From assembly GCF_013408825.1 (NCBI RefSeq), contig NZ_JACCBZ010000005.1, positions 124,001 to 188,000 of the forward strand: a stretch of 64,000 nt of DNA, given 5' to 3'. Positions within the stretch are counted from its first letter, which is position 1; the number at the start of each line of letters is the position of its first letter. Under the pieces are notes generated by a model. That model saw only the letters and a list, made by a program, of their open reading frames with translations. It was not told where the DNA came from and searched no databases. The translations under genes were made by a program, and so were the position numbers. Below, in pieces: positions 1 to 9,482 of the stretch. The DNA comes from Mucilaginibacter tundrae. Lineage in GTDB: Bacteria; Bacteroidota; Bacteroidia; Sphingobacteriales; Sphingobacteriaceae.

Positions 1-1320
1 CGGATATGGTCACATAATACCGATAAAGATTTATCAGGTTATTTGAACCTACACTATAATGCAACAATATTTGGCCGTAAAGCCACCTTCTCTGCCGGTG
101 GAATGTACAGGCACAAGACCAGGGACAATTATTATAATTCATATAGTTTGCCAAATACTGTTATTGATGGCACAAATGAAGTTTATACTACGATTCCTGC
201 CGCGAAATTTATATTTCTCGGTTCCGATTCTCTAAAAGCAAAGGGCTCATATGCTACTGACGCTAACGATTACACATTTACTGAAAATGTATTGGGGCTT
301 TATGGTATGGTTAAATATTACATTAGCGACCGCTTATATGTAATAGCCGGATTAAGGGGCGAGAATACTCATCAAAACTACGTTACAAACCTTCCTGTTT
401 ACTTTCCCGGCAAAACAGGAACTATAACGTATACAGATTACCTGCCGAGCGTTAACATTAAGTACGACCTTACATCGAACCAGGCATTAAGGGCTTCGTA
501 TTTCAAATCTATCCTCAGGCCAACTTTTGAACAGCTTATCCCTGCCGTAAATACCACAGCCGATGAAAATTATGGCAGCGAGGGAAGTCCGTATCTACAA
601 CATACTGTTATTGATAATTATGACCTTAGATATGAGTTCTTCCCTGGTGTTTTTGATGAGTTTATGGTTGGGGGCTTTTTTAAATATCTTATAAATCCGA
701 TTGAGAACGAACTTCAAGGTGGAGCTGCGTTAGGAGCAACCAGCAGTGGCGGCGGAGCTAAATATTATATACCCAACAATTTTGGCAATGCCCATAACTA
801 TGGTTTAGAGTTGAACGCCAGAAAATTCTTTGGCAATATTGGTGCAGAAATAAACTACACTTATACCGATTCCAAAATTACCACATTAAAGAGTATTGAC
901 ATTAATCAGGAGGTTACCTACGTAGATCAAACCAGGCCATTGCAGGGGCAGGCGGCTAATATTGGCAATGCGTCGTTATTATACAAAGACCAACGAATTG
1001 GTTTAGATGCCCAATTGTCGCTATCATACGTTGGTGAGCGCATACAGGCGGTATCCAACTACTACAATTTGGATACATGGGAAAGGCCTTCCACCTATTT
1101 AGATTTTTCTGTGCAAAAGAAAATCGGCCCGCATTTCATCATTTATGCAAAGGCTAACAACCTGCTAAATACACCTTACGAATTAATCATCAAGCAAAAT
1201 AATACTTATAACTATTCAGGTTTAGCCAAATACCCTCATCAGGAAAGCCCTAATTATACTACTGTTGAGTACGACCAATTTTATGCACGGTACAACTTAG
1301 GGGTTAAATACAATTTTTAA
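1..1320 (+). CDS. TonB-dependent receptor, C-terminal part (5' end outside window)
   Basis: The frame is open from the first base and stops at 1318-1320, leaving 439 residues. It reads as the C-terminal half of an outer-membrane beta-barrel: alternating aromatic and polar strands, Gly/Asn/Tyr-rich loops, and a final strand ending in Phe (ARYNLGVKYNF), the usual signal for barrel insertion. The style fits the outer-membrane beta-barrel family found in Bacteroidota TonB receptors; plug and carboxypeptidase-like domains would lie upstream of the window. A lipoprotein follows after 52 bp and two secreted phosphoesterase-type genes come next, so the receptor probably imports something those enzymes release. 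The substrate is unknown. Confidence 0.88.
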   Translation, partial: RIWSHNTDKDLSGYLNLHYNATIFGRKATFSAGGMYRHKTRDNYYNSYSLPNTVIDGTNEVYTTIPAAKFIFLGSDSLKAKGSYATDANDYTFTENVLGLYGMVKYYISDRLYVIAGLRGENTHQNYVTNLPVYFPGKTGTITYTDYLPSVNIKYDLTSNQALRASYFKSILRPTFEQLIPAVNTTADENYGSEGSPYLQHTVIDNYDLRYEFFPGVFDEFMVGGFFKYLINPIENELQGGAALGATSSGGGAKYYIPNNFGNAHNYGLELNARKFFGNIGAEINYTYTDSKITTLKSIDINQEVTYVDQTRPLQGQAANIGNASLLYKDQRIGLDAQLSLSYVGERIQAVSNYYNLDTWERPSTYLDFSVQKKIGPHFIIYAKANNLLNTPYELIIKQNNTYNYSGLAKYPHQESPNYTTVEYDQFYARYNLGVKYNF

Positions 1321-1372
1321 ACAAGCACACAAATAATTCAAAATCAATAATCATTATTCATTTCATCATCTT

Positions 1373-2821
1373 ATGAAAAAATTACAAATTCTCTCGTTAG
1401 GATTATCAGTTTTACTGCTTGCGGCATGCGGTAAAAGTGGCCAAAAAACTGTGGTGTCGGTACCGCAGATCCAGATTGGTAAAGCGATCCCGAATACAGG
1501 TACACTACCTGCAGGAACTTACAAAGGAACATTCCTGGCTAACCAAACTTACACTATTGGTGGCGACATTACTATTAATGCAGGCGATACCCTTTTGATA
1601 CAAAAAGGTGTAAAACTTAACATGACCAATGGTGCAAACATTATTGTAAATGGTGATTTGATCAGTTTAGGAACACAAGCATCTCCTGTTACGATTACCG
1701 ATCCGCGCAGAACTAAAGTTGCCGGTCCTTCTACATTTGGTACCGATTCGGCTTACGTAGGTGGCTGGGGTGGTATTTATGCAGGCCCAACAAGTAAGTT
1801 AGTAGTTATTAAATGGACACACCTTGATTTTGGTGGCGCGGCTTTAAAAGCACTCCCTTTCCCTAACTCTAACTCATTAAAAACAGGTGCACAATATATA
1901 CTATATTTCATGAACCCGGCTGGCGTTTTCATTATGGAAGATTCATGGCTTTACGGCTGTCCTGATGATGCGACCCGTTTTTATGGCGGTACTTACAACA
2001 TCATGAGAAACACAATGGAAAAAGCCGGTAGCAATGGTGGTGATGGCTTTAATGCTAAAGGCAGCGCTGTTGGTAATATGGCATACAACCTTGTTATAGG
2101 TGGTGCAACTAACGGTACAAAAACTGCAAGTGATGGCACAACAGCAGGCGAGTGCCAGTTTGCAATGTATAATAACACTTATGTAAATGATGGTTTCAGA
2201 AACAGTGGTGTTTTTGGTGCAAGAAGTGGTTCTATCGAAATAGAAAACGCGTCAAGAGCAGCAGTATTTAACAACCTTGTTGTTGATTGCGAATTTGGTG
2301 CACGTATTGCCGCCGGCCCGGGTGGTGGTAAAGTTTACCTTGCAGATACTACTGCAGATGCATCAGACCTTATCCCTAAAACAGTTACAAATTATAACTT
2401 TTATTATGGTGATAATGCCGCAATCACTGGTCAGTTTGTACCAACAAACGTTGCACAGCCGGTTGTAACACACCCTCAGGCTAATGGTATCCCTGATATG
2501 GCAGCTTTCTTAGGTGCATCTTATACCTTCGGCTTTGTTTATGATGGTACATCTTTAGTAGGTAAAAATAATCCAATGTTTGTTAACTACCCTTTACCGG
2601 CACCAAATGGTTTTTGGTTAACCCAGGCATCTGTTGATAGTTATAACTTCCGTTTACAAGCTGGCTCACCAGCAATTGGACAGGGAACAACGGCAACCTC
2701 AACTTATACTTATATAACTGCAGGTATCCCAATTGATCCTAACTTTGGTTCAAGTGGCATAACTCCTCCGGGAAAAGATATGGGTTGCTACCAATCAAAC
2801 GGTACAGGTAACCAACACTAA
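1373..2821 (+). CDS. Secreted lipoprotein with parallel beta-helix-like repeats
   Basis: 482 residues. The N-terminus is a lipoprotein signal with lipobox LLAAC (Cys19), so it should be anchored to the outer membrane. The rest is rich in Gly, Asn, Thr and short beta strands. An early part (about residues 60-110: GDITINAGDTLLIQKGVK) matches the entry of right-handed parallel beta-helix proteins, and repeated N-rich turns follow to about residue 320. No catalytic site is recognisable. It directly follows the TonB receptor and ends at a strong terminator, so it is probably a surface partner of that receptor. The beta-helix fold is inferred from composition and repeat spacing. Confidence 0.75.
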   Translation: MKKLQILSLGLSVLLLAACGKSGQKTVVSVPQIQIGKAIPNTGTLPAGTYKGTFLANQTYTIGGDITINAGDTLLIQKGVKLNMTNGANIIVNGDLISLGTQASPVTITDPRRTKVAGPSTFGTDSAYVGGWGGIYAGPTSKLVVIKWTHLDFGGAALKALPFPNSNSLKTGAQYILYFMNPAGVFIMEDSWLYGCPDDATRFYGGTYNIMRNTMEKAGSNGGDGFNAKGSAVGNMAYNLVIGGATNGTKTASDGTTAGECQFAMYNNTYVNDGFRNSGVFGARSGSIEIENASRAAVFNNLVVDCEFGARIAAGPGGGKVYLADTTADASDLIPKTVTNYNFYYGDNAAITGQFVPTNVAQPVVTHPQANGIPDMAAFLGASYTFGFVYDGTSLVGKNNPMFVNYPLPAPNGFWLTQASVDSYNFRLQAGSPAIGQGTTATSTYTYITAGIPIDPNFGSSGITPPGKDMGCYQSNGTGNQH

Positions 2822-2835
2822 TTAATAATTTTAAT

Positions 2836-2874
2836 AATAAAGGCAGCTACATACCGTAGCTGCCTTTATTTATT
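2836..2874 (+). terminator. Rho-independent terminator
   Basis: Perfect 15-bp inverted repeat (2836-2850 with 2856-2870), 5-nt loop, T-rich tail. It separates the receptor/lipoprotein genes from the phosphoesterase pair. Confidence 0.85.
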
Positions 2875-2891
2875 TAAGCATATAATACCCC

Positions 2892-4088
2892 ATGTTAAAC
2901 AACAGGATGAAAGCAAAGGCAGCAATAGTTTTTTTAATTTCAACAATATTTTTTTTGGCAGCGTGTTCAAAATCTCCTAAAACAGCACCTAAAATAACTA
3001 CCACCAGCCCAACCGGCCCTGTGGTGGTACCCGGCCCCCCATTGCCAAATACGGTTGATAAAACCGATACTTTAAAAGTAATGGCTTATAACGTATTAAA
3101 TTACGGCGACCTTTGCCAGGGAAGCACCGCTACGCTGAACGGTTATTTTAAAACCATTATTCAATATGCGCAGCCGGATTTGTTAAGCTGCGAAAAAATG
3201 AATGCTTTTTCTGTAACATCAGCTTATCCCGTTAATCTTGCCGATAATATTACTGATAGCGTACTTAATGCTGACTTCCCCGGACGTTATGCCTATGCAA
3301 CACCCACTGATATATCCGGCGGCAGTGATATGTCCGTACTATTTTATAATAAACAGAAGCTAACTTTTGTAAAAACAGAAACGCTGTATCAATACATCAC
3401 CGATTTTGACCTTTACAAACTCTATTATAACGACCCTAACCTGGCCATTACGCATGATACTACTTATTTGTACGTGGTGGTAAATCATACACAATCCGGT
3501 ACCCCAAGCACAACCAGGGATCAGCAGGTTTCAACCTATATGACTACGCTTAGGGCTAAGTTTGCTTATTTTCCGAACCTGATCAATATGGGCGATTTTA
3601 ACACAGCCAACAGTTATGAGGCAGGCTACCAAAGCGTAATAACCGCGACAGATTCTACCCAACAAATGAGCGATCCTCCATTTTATCCGGATCAAACCGT
3701 AAAATATCCTGCCGAGTGGGAAGATAATTCAAGTGCATACGCATCACAACTGACTACAACAACCAGGGCTTTAGCAACCGTGCCAAATTCATGCGGTACA
3801 AGCGGCGGTGCAAAATCATGGTACGATCATATTTTTATTTCGCCATGGCTGGTTAAAGGCTCAAATTATATATCATATATCCCAAATTCATATACCACTA
3901 TCGGTAACGACGGGAAGAGGATAGGGGTTGATATTAATAGTACAACACCACAAGTTAATACGTCAGCCCCGTCTGCCGTAATAAATGCGCTTTGGCAATT
4001 CTCAAATAAATACCCGGTATCTATCAAATTGCTGATCAAAGCAAATCGTAACGCCTATAGTATTGCTGATCCAACCGAAAAAAATTAA
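2892..4088 (+). CDS. Endonuclease/exonuclease/phosphatase-family lipoprotein
   Basis: 398 residues; a second possible start is ATG 2907. Lipobox LAAC follows a hydrophobic stretch, so it is an exported lipoprotein. The EEP (DNase I-like) fold motifs appear in order: VMAYNVLNYGD (Asn), LSCEKMN (catalytic Glu position), SDMSVLFYN, VVVNHTQSG, MGDFNTAN (Asp/Asn) and SWYDHIFIS (Asp-His). These residues support metal-dependent phosphodiester hydrolysis, on nucleic acid or another phosphodiester. The metallophosphoesterase starts 12 bp downstream, so the two are probably co-transcribed. The exact substrate cannot be read from sequence. Confidence 0.82.
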   Translation: MLNNRMKAKAAIVFLISTIFFLAACSKSPKTAPKITTTSPTGPVVVPGPPLPNTVDKTDTLKVMAYNVLNYGDLCQGSTATLNGYFKTIIQYAQPDLLSCEKMNAFSVTSAYPVNLADNITDSVLNADFPGRYAYATPTDISGGSDMSVLFYNKQKLTFVKTETLYQYITDFDLYKLYYNDPNLAITHDTTYLYVVVNHTQSGTPSTTRDQQVSTYMTTLRAKFAYFPNLINMGDFNTANSYEAGYQSVITATDSTQQMSDPPFYPDQTVKYPAEWEDNSSAYASQLTTTTRALATVPNSCGTSGGAKSWYDHIFISPWLVKGSNYISYIPNSYTTIGNDGKRIGVDINSTTPQVNTSAPSAVINALWQFSNKYPVSIKLLIKANRNAYSIADPTEKN

Positions 4089-4100
4089 TCAATTTCAATC

Positions 4101-5258
4101 ATGAAAAATAAATTTAAAAGCATAGTAGTAGCCTGTCTTTTTATAGTGATATGCCCTAAAATAGTTTTAGGCCAAACTATCCAAATGGTTTTTACTTCTG
4201 ATGCTCATTACGGCATTACCCGTGCAAAGTTCAGGGGAGATACTGCTGTAGCCGGCCATGTTGTAAACGACGCGCTGGTAAAGCAGATAAACACCTTACC
4301 TAACCTTACACTCCCGGCTGATGGTGGTATTAATGCTGGTAAAATGGTAGGTGGGATAGACTATGTAATTGAAGGTGGCGATATAGCTAACCGGATGGAA
4401 ATCCCAAATCAAAGCGCTGCTAAATCATGGGCCCAGTTTACCACAGATTATATGGGCAGCCTGAAGGTTACCGGGCAAAATGGTAAACCGGCTACATTAT
4501 TAATGGTTCCGGGTAATCATGATATTTCAAATGCTATAGGTTATGCTAAGCCAATGTACCCGTTAACTGATCCTACTTCGATGGTTAACATCTACAACCT
4601 GATGTTAAAGCCTGCAAAGCCTTTAACCAATGCCGATTATAATTATGCAGTTGATAAAATAAACTACTCGCATAACATACATGGCATACATTTTATGTTT
4701 ATTACCTTATGGCCCGATTCGGCCGAGCGTATCTGGATGCAGAAGGATTTAGATACCGTTGCTTCAAATACCCCCGTAATTATTTTTACGCATGATCAGC
4801 CTACATGTGAGTCGAAGCATTTTACCAACCCAATTGCGCCACATAATATGACGCTTATAAACAAATTTGAAAACCTGGTTGAGGAAGATTATAAGGAAGG
4901 CGATAAAGCAGCCAAAGGCGATGATGCGACCAATATTGAGCAACGTGGCTTTGTTAAGTTTTTAAAGTTACACCCCAATATTAAGGCATATTTTCACGGT
5001 AACAGTAACTGGAACCAATTTTATGTTTATACCGGGCCTGATAATGACGTAAAGCTAAATACCTTCAGGGTTGATTCACCCATGAAAGGAGAATATTCAT
5101 CGAAAGATGAAACTTTAGTGTCTTTTCAATTAATATCATTAGATACCCAAACACAAGATTTAACCGTACGCGAATGTTTATGGAATACTAAGCCTTTAAG
5201 TGCTGATAATAATATTGTTTTTGGTAAAAGCGCTACCGTATCGTTAAAGGTTAATTAA
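4101..5258 (+). CDS. Secreted metallophosphoesterase
   Basis: 385 residues with a signal peptide (hydrophobic stretch to about residue 24, then GQTIQ). The calcineurin-like metal-binding blocks are present in order: SDAHYG (D-x-H), EGGDIANR (GD), VPGNHDIS (GNHD), IFTHDQP (His) and YFHGNSNW. The last replaces the usual GHxH with H-G-N-x-N, as seen in some secreted phosphoesterase subfamilies. It should hydrolyse phosphomonoesters or diesters in the periplasm or at the cell surface. It is the last gene of a pair with the EEP lipoprotein and ends 33 bp before a 19-bp terminator stem. Confidence 0.85.
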   Translation: MKNKFKSIVVACLFIVICPKIVLGQTIQMVFTSDAHYGITRAKFRGDTAVAGHVVNDALVKQINTLPNLTLPADGGINAGKMVGGIDYVIEGGDIANRMEIPNQSAAKSWAQFTTDYMGSLKVTGQNGKPATLLMVPGNHDISNAIGYAKPMYPLTDPTSMVNIYNLMLKPAKPLTNADYNYAVDKINYSHNIHGIHFMFITLWPDSAERIWMQKDLDTVASNTPVIIFTHDQPTCESKHFTNPIAPHNMTLINKFENLVEEDYKEGDKAAKGDDATNIEQRGFVKFLKLHPNIKAYFHGNSNWNQFYVYTGPDNDVKLNTFRVDSPMKGEYSSKDETLVSFQLISLDTQTQDLTVRECLWNTKPLSADNNIVFGKSATVSLKVN

Positions 5259-5291
5259 GCAACTTTTATATAAATAGTTTAAATAGCTTAT

Positions 5292-5332
5292 AAAGAAAAT
5301 GCCCTATAATAACATTATAGGGCATTTTCTTT
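5292..5332 (+). terminator. Strong terminator hairpin after the phosphoesterase pair
   Basis: Perfect 19-bp inverted repeat (5292-5310 and 5314-5332) with a 3-nt loop, A-rich on the left and T-rich on the right, so it could work in both directions. The rest of 5259-5523 is AT-rich and shows no gene. Confidence 0.85.
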
Positions 5333-5523
5333 ATGCCAACTTTTAATTTAATAAGGTTTAGGCACCGCTAAAATATTACAAAAACACGTTTTAAACTATA
5401 CGTATAAATACCTGATTTTATAATTGCCTTAATTTTTATTAAAAAAGGTTTGCAAAGGTGATTTATTGAAGTTAATAAAAAACGACAAAAAGTTATCTAC
5501 TTTAGTACCCTAAATCAATCACA

Positions 5524-5976
5524 ATGAAAAGAATAATATTTCTAACTATTACGTTGGTTTCATTTTCTTTAATAATCAAAGCACAGGGTTTAATTGGTTC
5601 TACTGAAATAGCTATAGCCGATTCCATGAAAAAAGAAAATATATTTAATTTCGGCAAGAAATCCGATGAGAAAGGTGGTTTAATTTTAACTTATCTTAAT
5701 TTCATGCATAAAGATGGCACCTATAAAATAAATGAAGATTTTCAATTAATGAGTGCACAATTTGAAATGAAAAACGAAAAATGCATAGCAGAATTTTATT
5801 TATATAAAAATTCGTTACTTAACAAATTCACAACGGATTTTAATAACGATACGACTAAATATAAAGCTATTAGTAGTTATGAATGGTTAGATACAAAGAA
5901 TAGGCTATCGATAAAAATGACCTCAATGCCCGAACAAGATTGTTTTTTAATTCAATATGAGAATGTTAAGAAATAA
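5524..5976 (+). CDS. Small secreted protein of unknown function
   Basis: 150 residues. Residues 1-21 form a typical signal peptide ending in KAQG, so the product is exported. The mature part is short, charged and without cysteines; no known domain was recognised. A one-mismatch -7 box (TACTTTAG) lies about 25 bp upstream, suggesting its own promoter. It is monocistronic, faces ilvE convergently and shares a terminator with it. Function is unknown. Confidence 0.65.
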   Translation: MKRIIFLTITLVSFSLIIKAQGLIGSTEIAIADSMKKENIFNFGKKSDEKGGLILTYLNFMHKDGTYKINEDFQLMSAQFEMKNEKCIAEFYLYKNSLLNKFTTDFNNDTTKYKAISSYEWLDTKNRLSIKMTSMPEQDCFLIQYENVKK

Positions 5977-6021
5977 ACGCCGTTCATACGTATATAATTG
6001 CCAAGCGTAGAACTACCTATA

Positions 6022-6060
6022 AGCAAAAAGCCAACTGTTAGCTAACAGTTGGCTTTTGCT
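6022..6060. terminator. Shared bidirectional terminator
   Basis: A 26-bp perfect palindrome centred at 6040/6041 is flanked by A-rich and T-rich sequence on either side. It lies between two convergent genes and can serve both. Confidence 0.8.
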
Positions 6061-6077
6061 TATGGGGTTATTGTAAC

Positions 6078-7142
6078 TTAAACAATAAAATTCCAGCCAT
6101 GTGAATCGGCGGTAGTGCCGTATTTTATAGCATTCATTTCTTTTAATACCCTTTGCGAAAACTCACGTGTTTTCGGGTCACTCAAAAAGTATTCTTCACC
6201 ATTCAGGCTGATAGAGCCAACAGGTGCTATAGTTGCGGCAGTTCCTGCGCCAAAAGCATCATCAAGCTTGCCGTTTTTAGCGGCTTCGATAATTTCAGTT
6301 ACCGATACACGGCGTTCTTCAACAGGATAACCCCATTCGCGGGCAAGGGTTAAAACGGTATCGCGGGTTACGCCATCTAAAATAGTATCGCGGGTTGATG
6401 GGGTAACCACCTTGCCATCCAATACAAACACAACGTTGGCCGCGCCCATTTCTTCCACAAACTCGTGGTTCTTGGCGTCGGTCCAAATCAATTGGTCAAA
6501 TCCTTCTTCAGTTGCTTTTTTGGCCGGTAACATGCTGCCACCATAGTTGCCAGATGATTTAGCATAACCCATACCACCTTCAGCCGAACGGGTGTAATGA
6601 TTTTCAATTTTAACCCTTAAGGTTTTTGAAAAATATGGTCCAACCGGGCATAGTAACACCATGTATTTGTAGGTAGTTGATGGCGCTACACCCAAAAACG
6701 GATCGGTAGCGAACATAAACGGCCTGATGTATAAAGCGTGGTCAGGCTGTGTAGGGATCCAGTCGCGGTCTATATCCACAACAGCGGCTAAACTTTGTAA
6801 AAATATATCTTCGGGCAGGGTGGGCATGCAAAGCCTTTCTGCAGATTTGTTAAAACGTTGCGCGTTTTTATCCGGACGGAAGATAGATACTGTTCCATCT
6901 GCATGTTTGTAAGCTTTTATGCCTTCGAAAAACGATTGCCCATAATGTAATGATGAAATTGCAGGGCTAAGGCTGACATCGCCATAAGGGACTATTTGAA
7001 AATTCTTCCATTCGCCATCGGCATAATCAGCCACAAACATGTGGTCGGAAAATGTTTTTCCAAATGGCAGGTTGCTAAAATCCGTTTCTGCTAAGCGAGA
7101 ATGCGGTGTTTTGGTGATCTTGATGTCCAATGTCTCAGTCAT
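6078..7142 (-). CDS. ilvE: Branched-chain amino-acid aminotransferase
   Basis: 354 residues, normal for the long eukaryote-like BCAT subgroup. A fold-type IV PLP enzyme that interconverts Leu/Ile/Val and their 2-oxo acids with glutamate/2-oxoglutarate. Visible marks: GQSFFEGIKAY early, FMFATDPFLGV, the PLP-lysine block GYAKSSGNYGGS, FDQLIWTD, the EEMGAANVVFV segment near the cofactor Glu, and the phosphate-binding GAGTAATIAPV near the C-terminus. It stands alone, with no ilv/leu genes beside it, and is convergent with the small secreted gene. Confidence 0.93.
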   Translation of the reverse strand: MTETLDIKITKTPHSRLAETDFSNLPFGKTFSDHMFVADYADGEWKNFQIVPYGDVSLSPAISSLHYGQSFFEGIKAYKHADGTVSIFRPDKNAQRFNKSAERLCMPTLPEDIFLQSLAAVVDIDRDWIPTQPDHALYIRPFMFATDPFLGVAPSTTYKYMVLLCPVGPYFSKTLRVKIENHYTRSAEGGMGYAKSSGNYGGSMLPAKKATEEGFDQLIWTDAKNHEFVEEMGAANVVFVLDGKVVTPSTRDTILDGVTRDTVLTLAREWGYPVEERRVSVTEIIEAAKNGKLDDAFGAGTAATIAPVGSISLNGEEYFLSDPKTREFSQRVLKEMNAIKYGTTADSHGWNFIV

Positions 7143-7222
7143 GGCCTTATGATATTAATTACGAAAATGGCAAGTTAGGGATTTTTGTTTGAAATAATGT
7201 AGATTTACGGTTAAACCTTATT

Positions 7223-7642
7223 ATGAAAATATTTTTAAACTTAATATTATTATTTGTTGTTGGAAATGGGAATTGTCAAGTGCCAAAACAATCAACTGTT
7301 ACAATAAATACTTTCACTAAAGTGCCTGATGACCTAACTGGTGCCGGAGAATGTTTTTACTTATCTCAAGTCGATAAAAAGAAAGGAAATCTTATTTGTA
7401 CAAATGATTATATGACCGCTTTGATTTACCTAAATGGCAAACCGATTAGGTTGAAAACCACACCTACAAAAGATATTAAGGGTAAAGCTATTTACACGTG
7501 TGAAAAGTATAACTTGATTATTAGCAAAGGCCCTTTTAAACAAGTAGGGGATGAAAATTATACGATGAAAGCTACCCTTACTTTAGAATATAATTCGAAA
7601 GTGGTTTGGACTAAAAATGTATTAGGCGAAGGAGGCGATTAA
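7223..7642 (+). CDS. Small secreted protein of unknown function
   Basis: 139 residues with a signal peptide (residues 1-19, cleavage near NCQ). The mature part has three cysteines (GAGECF, LICTN, YTCEK) and a beta-rich look, but no family was recognised. It is divergent from ilvE with an 80-bp shared upstream region containing a one-mismatch -7 box TAGATTTA. It is followed by about 280 bp without a gene. Confidence 0.65.
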   Translation: MKIFLNLILLFVVGNGNCQVPKQSTVTINTFTKVPDDLTGAGECFYLSQVDKKKGNLICTNDYMTALIYLNGKPIRLKTTPTKDIKGKAIYTCEKYNLIISKGPFKQVGDENYTMKATLTLEYNSKVVWTKNVLGEGGD

Positions 7643-7823
7643 CACTGTTTCAGTTGTGAAACAAAACCTGCAATTCGCTGTGTAAATTCTCCTTACAAAT
7701 GTGTTAAAATGGAACAAAAACCTTGATTTTTCATGTAAAAATGAATCGAAAATAGGCAAAAAATGCGTTTTTTTAATCGATTTTTCGCTGAAAAGCCCCT
7801 CTTTTGCTCAAAAAATGGCGCCC

Positions 7824-7848
7824 AAAGCGATGTAAAAATCGCTTTTTT
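7824..7848 (+). terminator. Terminator in the gene-free stretch after the secreted gene
   Basis: 8-bp perfect stem (7824-7831/7838-7845) followed by a T run. The gap 7643-7924 is rich in A/T runs and variants of a short word around ATCGnTTTTT; nothing else was recognised. Confidence 0.55.
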
Positions 7849-7924
7849 AGGGCTTTTTAGAGTGTTTTTGGGGTCAAAAGTGTACCAAATGTACCAAGTG
7901 TGTCAATCATAAATTGTGGTACAC

Positions 7925-8887
7925 CTATGCACCACTAACCTCCTTCAGCACCTTCTCCACCCAGCCTTTGCCCCAGTTTTCAACCTGTTCTTCATTCCAT
8001 AATGATGGGTAGAAAATGCGCTTCTGAAAACGCGGAGGCAGGTACTTTTGCCAGTTAGTGCCTCCGGTAGCCTTGATCTCTTCAGGCTCACGGTTTAGGT
8101 AACGCACGGCTGATTTGTAATGTGATAGCGGCCAGTTTACATTTACGTTGATGTCCAGTTGGCGCAGTTCATCTTCTAGGTCGGTTGTAGCTTGTCCGCT
8201 ATATTTAAATTGCTGTAATAGCGCGTTAAAGTTATTGTCGACGGTTGCCCTGCCTAACTCAATAAACGTCTTAGCATATTTACGCTCAAACTGTTTTAGG
8301 GTTAAAGTCTTTTTGCCGGTGGCGAGTTCTGTTGCGCCTGATTTCCAGTATAGATGTTCAAATTGTTCTTCAATAGTGGCGCTGCGCAATTCCTCACGTT
8401 TATCTTTAGCCACCAGGTTGATAAAATCCGAAGCATAGATCTCGATCATCCGGTATTGTCCCGATTGGAACCCGCTTGCGGGTAGCAACGACATCCGGAA
8501 CTTCAGGAACTGCTCTTTCTCCATCCCATCAACCATGATCTCGAAGGAGTGGGTCAATGCTTCAAAATAGCGGTTTATGCGTTTTAAACGCGCGGTAAAA
8601 AAGTCGACTGTTAGTGGTTTTGCCGCTACAATTTGTTTGCACTCGTGTAGGCTCAGCTTAAAATAAAGCTCTGTTATCTGGTGATAGATGATGAATATCT
8701 CCTCATCAGGGAAAGGCGTTTTTGGGCTTTGCAGGCTAAGCAAAGTATCTAAATGGATATAATCCCAGTAGGTTAAAAAATCAGCGTAAAGCAGGCCATC
8801 CAGGTAGGCCGGCATGTCCTGGCCCATGGCCTCATATTTTTCCTGCAGCTGCGCCAGGCGTTCTTCAATTTCGGGTGAGAAATGCAT
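7925..8887 (-). CDS. kynA: Tryptophan 2,3-dioxygenase
   Basis: 320 residues from ATG 8887; a TTG at 8893 would add two residues, but it lies too close to the -7 box. A heme enzyme opening the indole ring of tryptophan to N-formylkynurenine, first step of the kynurenine pathway. Family blocks: IIYHQITELYFKLSLHE (distal His), FRMSLLPASGFQSGQYRMIE (substrate loop), a W-x3-SHYKSAVRYL segment whose His aligns with the proximal heme ligand, and ATGGTNWQKYL in place of the usual GTGGSxG loop. No other kynurenine gene is adjacent. Confidence 0.85.
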   Translation of the reverse strand: MHFSPEIEERLAQLQEKYEAMGQDMPAYLDGLLYADFLTYWDYIHLDTLLSLQSPKTPFPDEEIFIIYHQITELYFKLSLHECKQIVAAKPLTVDFFTARLKRINRYFEALTHSFEIMVDGMEKEQFLKFRMSLLPASGFQSGQYRMIEIYASDFINLVAKDKREELRSATIEEQFEHLYWKSGATELATGKKTLTLKQFERKYAKTFIELGRATVDNNFNALLQQFKYSGQATTDLEDELRQLDINVNVNWPLSHYKSAVRYLNREPEEIKATGGTNWQKYLPPRFQKRIFYPSLWNEEQVENWGKGWVEKVLKEVSGA

Positions 8888-8890
8888 TGC

Positions 8891-8898
8891 CAAAGGTA
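8891..8898 (-). promoter_or_regulatory. -7 promoter box of kynA
   Basis: On the minus strand this reads TACCTTTG, an exact TAnnTTTG, and ends 3 nt before ATG 8887. Transcription would start at or next to the start codon. Confidence 0.55.
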
Positions 8899-9008
8899 GA
8901 AAGTTTTGTTTGTTTATAGCGAGGCTAAAATTTCAACTATAGTGGCCATAAGTAAAGCAATCGTAACAAAACAGGGTTTATTGTGTTTATATAGTATAAA
9001 TTGCAGCC

Positions 9009-9482
9009 ATGATAAAGAAAATATTAATAGGTGTTGATGACAGCAAATATGCTGAAGCCGCCGCCAAATACGGATTTAATTTAGCCGAATCACTTAATGC
9101 TCACGTTGGGCTGGTAAATATTATTGAACCTGTGGCTATATCAACACCCATCGGTGATGCTAATGGAATATTAGGAACACCCTTGTATGGATTAAATGCA
9201 GCGGAGGATGAGAATATAATAAATGCGCAAACCCAGGTGTCGGAAAGCATAATAGAAAACATTATAAAGAAATATTCCGGCAAAATGCAGGTAAGCCATT
9301 ATACCGAATACGGATCCAGAGGCGAAGGCATCCTTAACTGCAGCCGGGAATTTAAAGCCGATATAATTGTAATTGGAACGCATAACCGTTCAGGGCTCGA
9401 CAGGTTATTCTCCAGTAATGTCGCGGAATATGTTGTTAAACATTCTGTGATACCTGTGCTGGTTGTGCCAACAAAGGAGTGA
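9009..9482 (+). CDS. Universal stress protein (UspA family)
   Basis: 157 residues, one Usp domain. It begins KKILIGVDDSKYAEAAAKYG and ends with the typical VIPVLVVP strand. The nucleotide-binding loop expected as G-x2-G-x9-G-S/T reads GTHNRSGLDRLFSSN, with the second Gly replaced by Asn and the last pair by Ser-Asn, so ATP binding is doubtful (UspA-like rather than MJ0577-like). It is divergent from kynA, and its last 47 bp overlap the opposing small gene. Confidence 0.85.
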   Translation: MIKKILIGVDDSKYAEAAAKYGFNLAESLNAHVGLVNIIEPVAISTPIGDANGILGTPLYGLNAAEDENIINAQTQVSESIIENIIKKYSGKMQVSHYTEYGSRGEGILNCSREFKADIIVIGTHNRSGLDRLFSSNVAEYVVKHSVIPVLVVPTKE

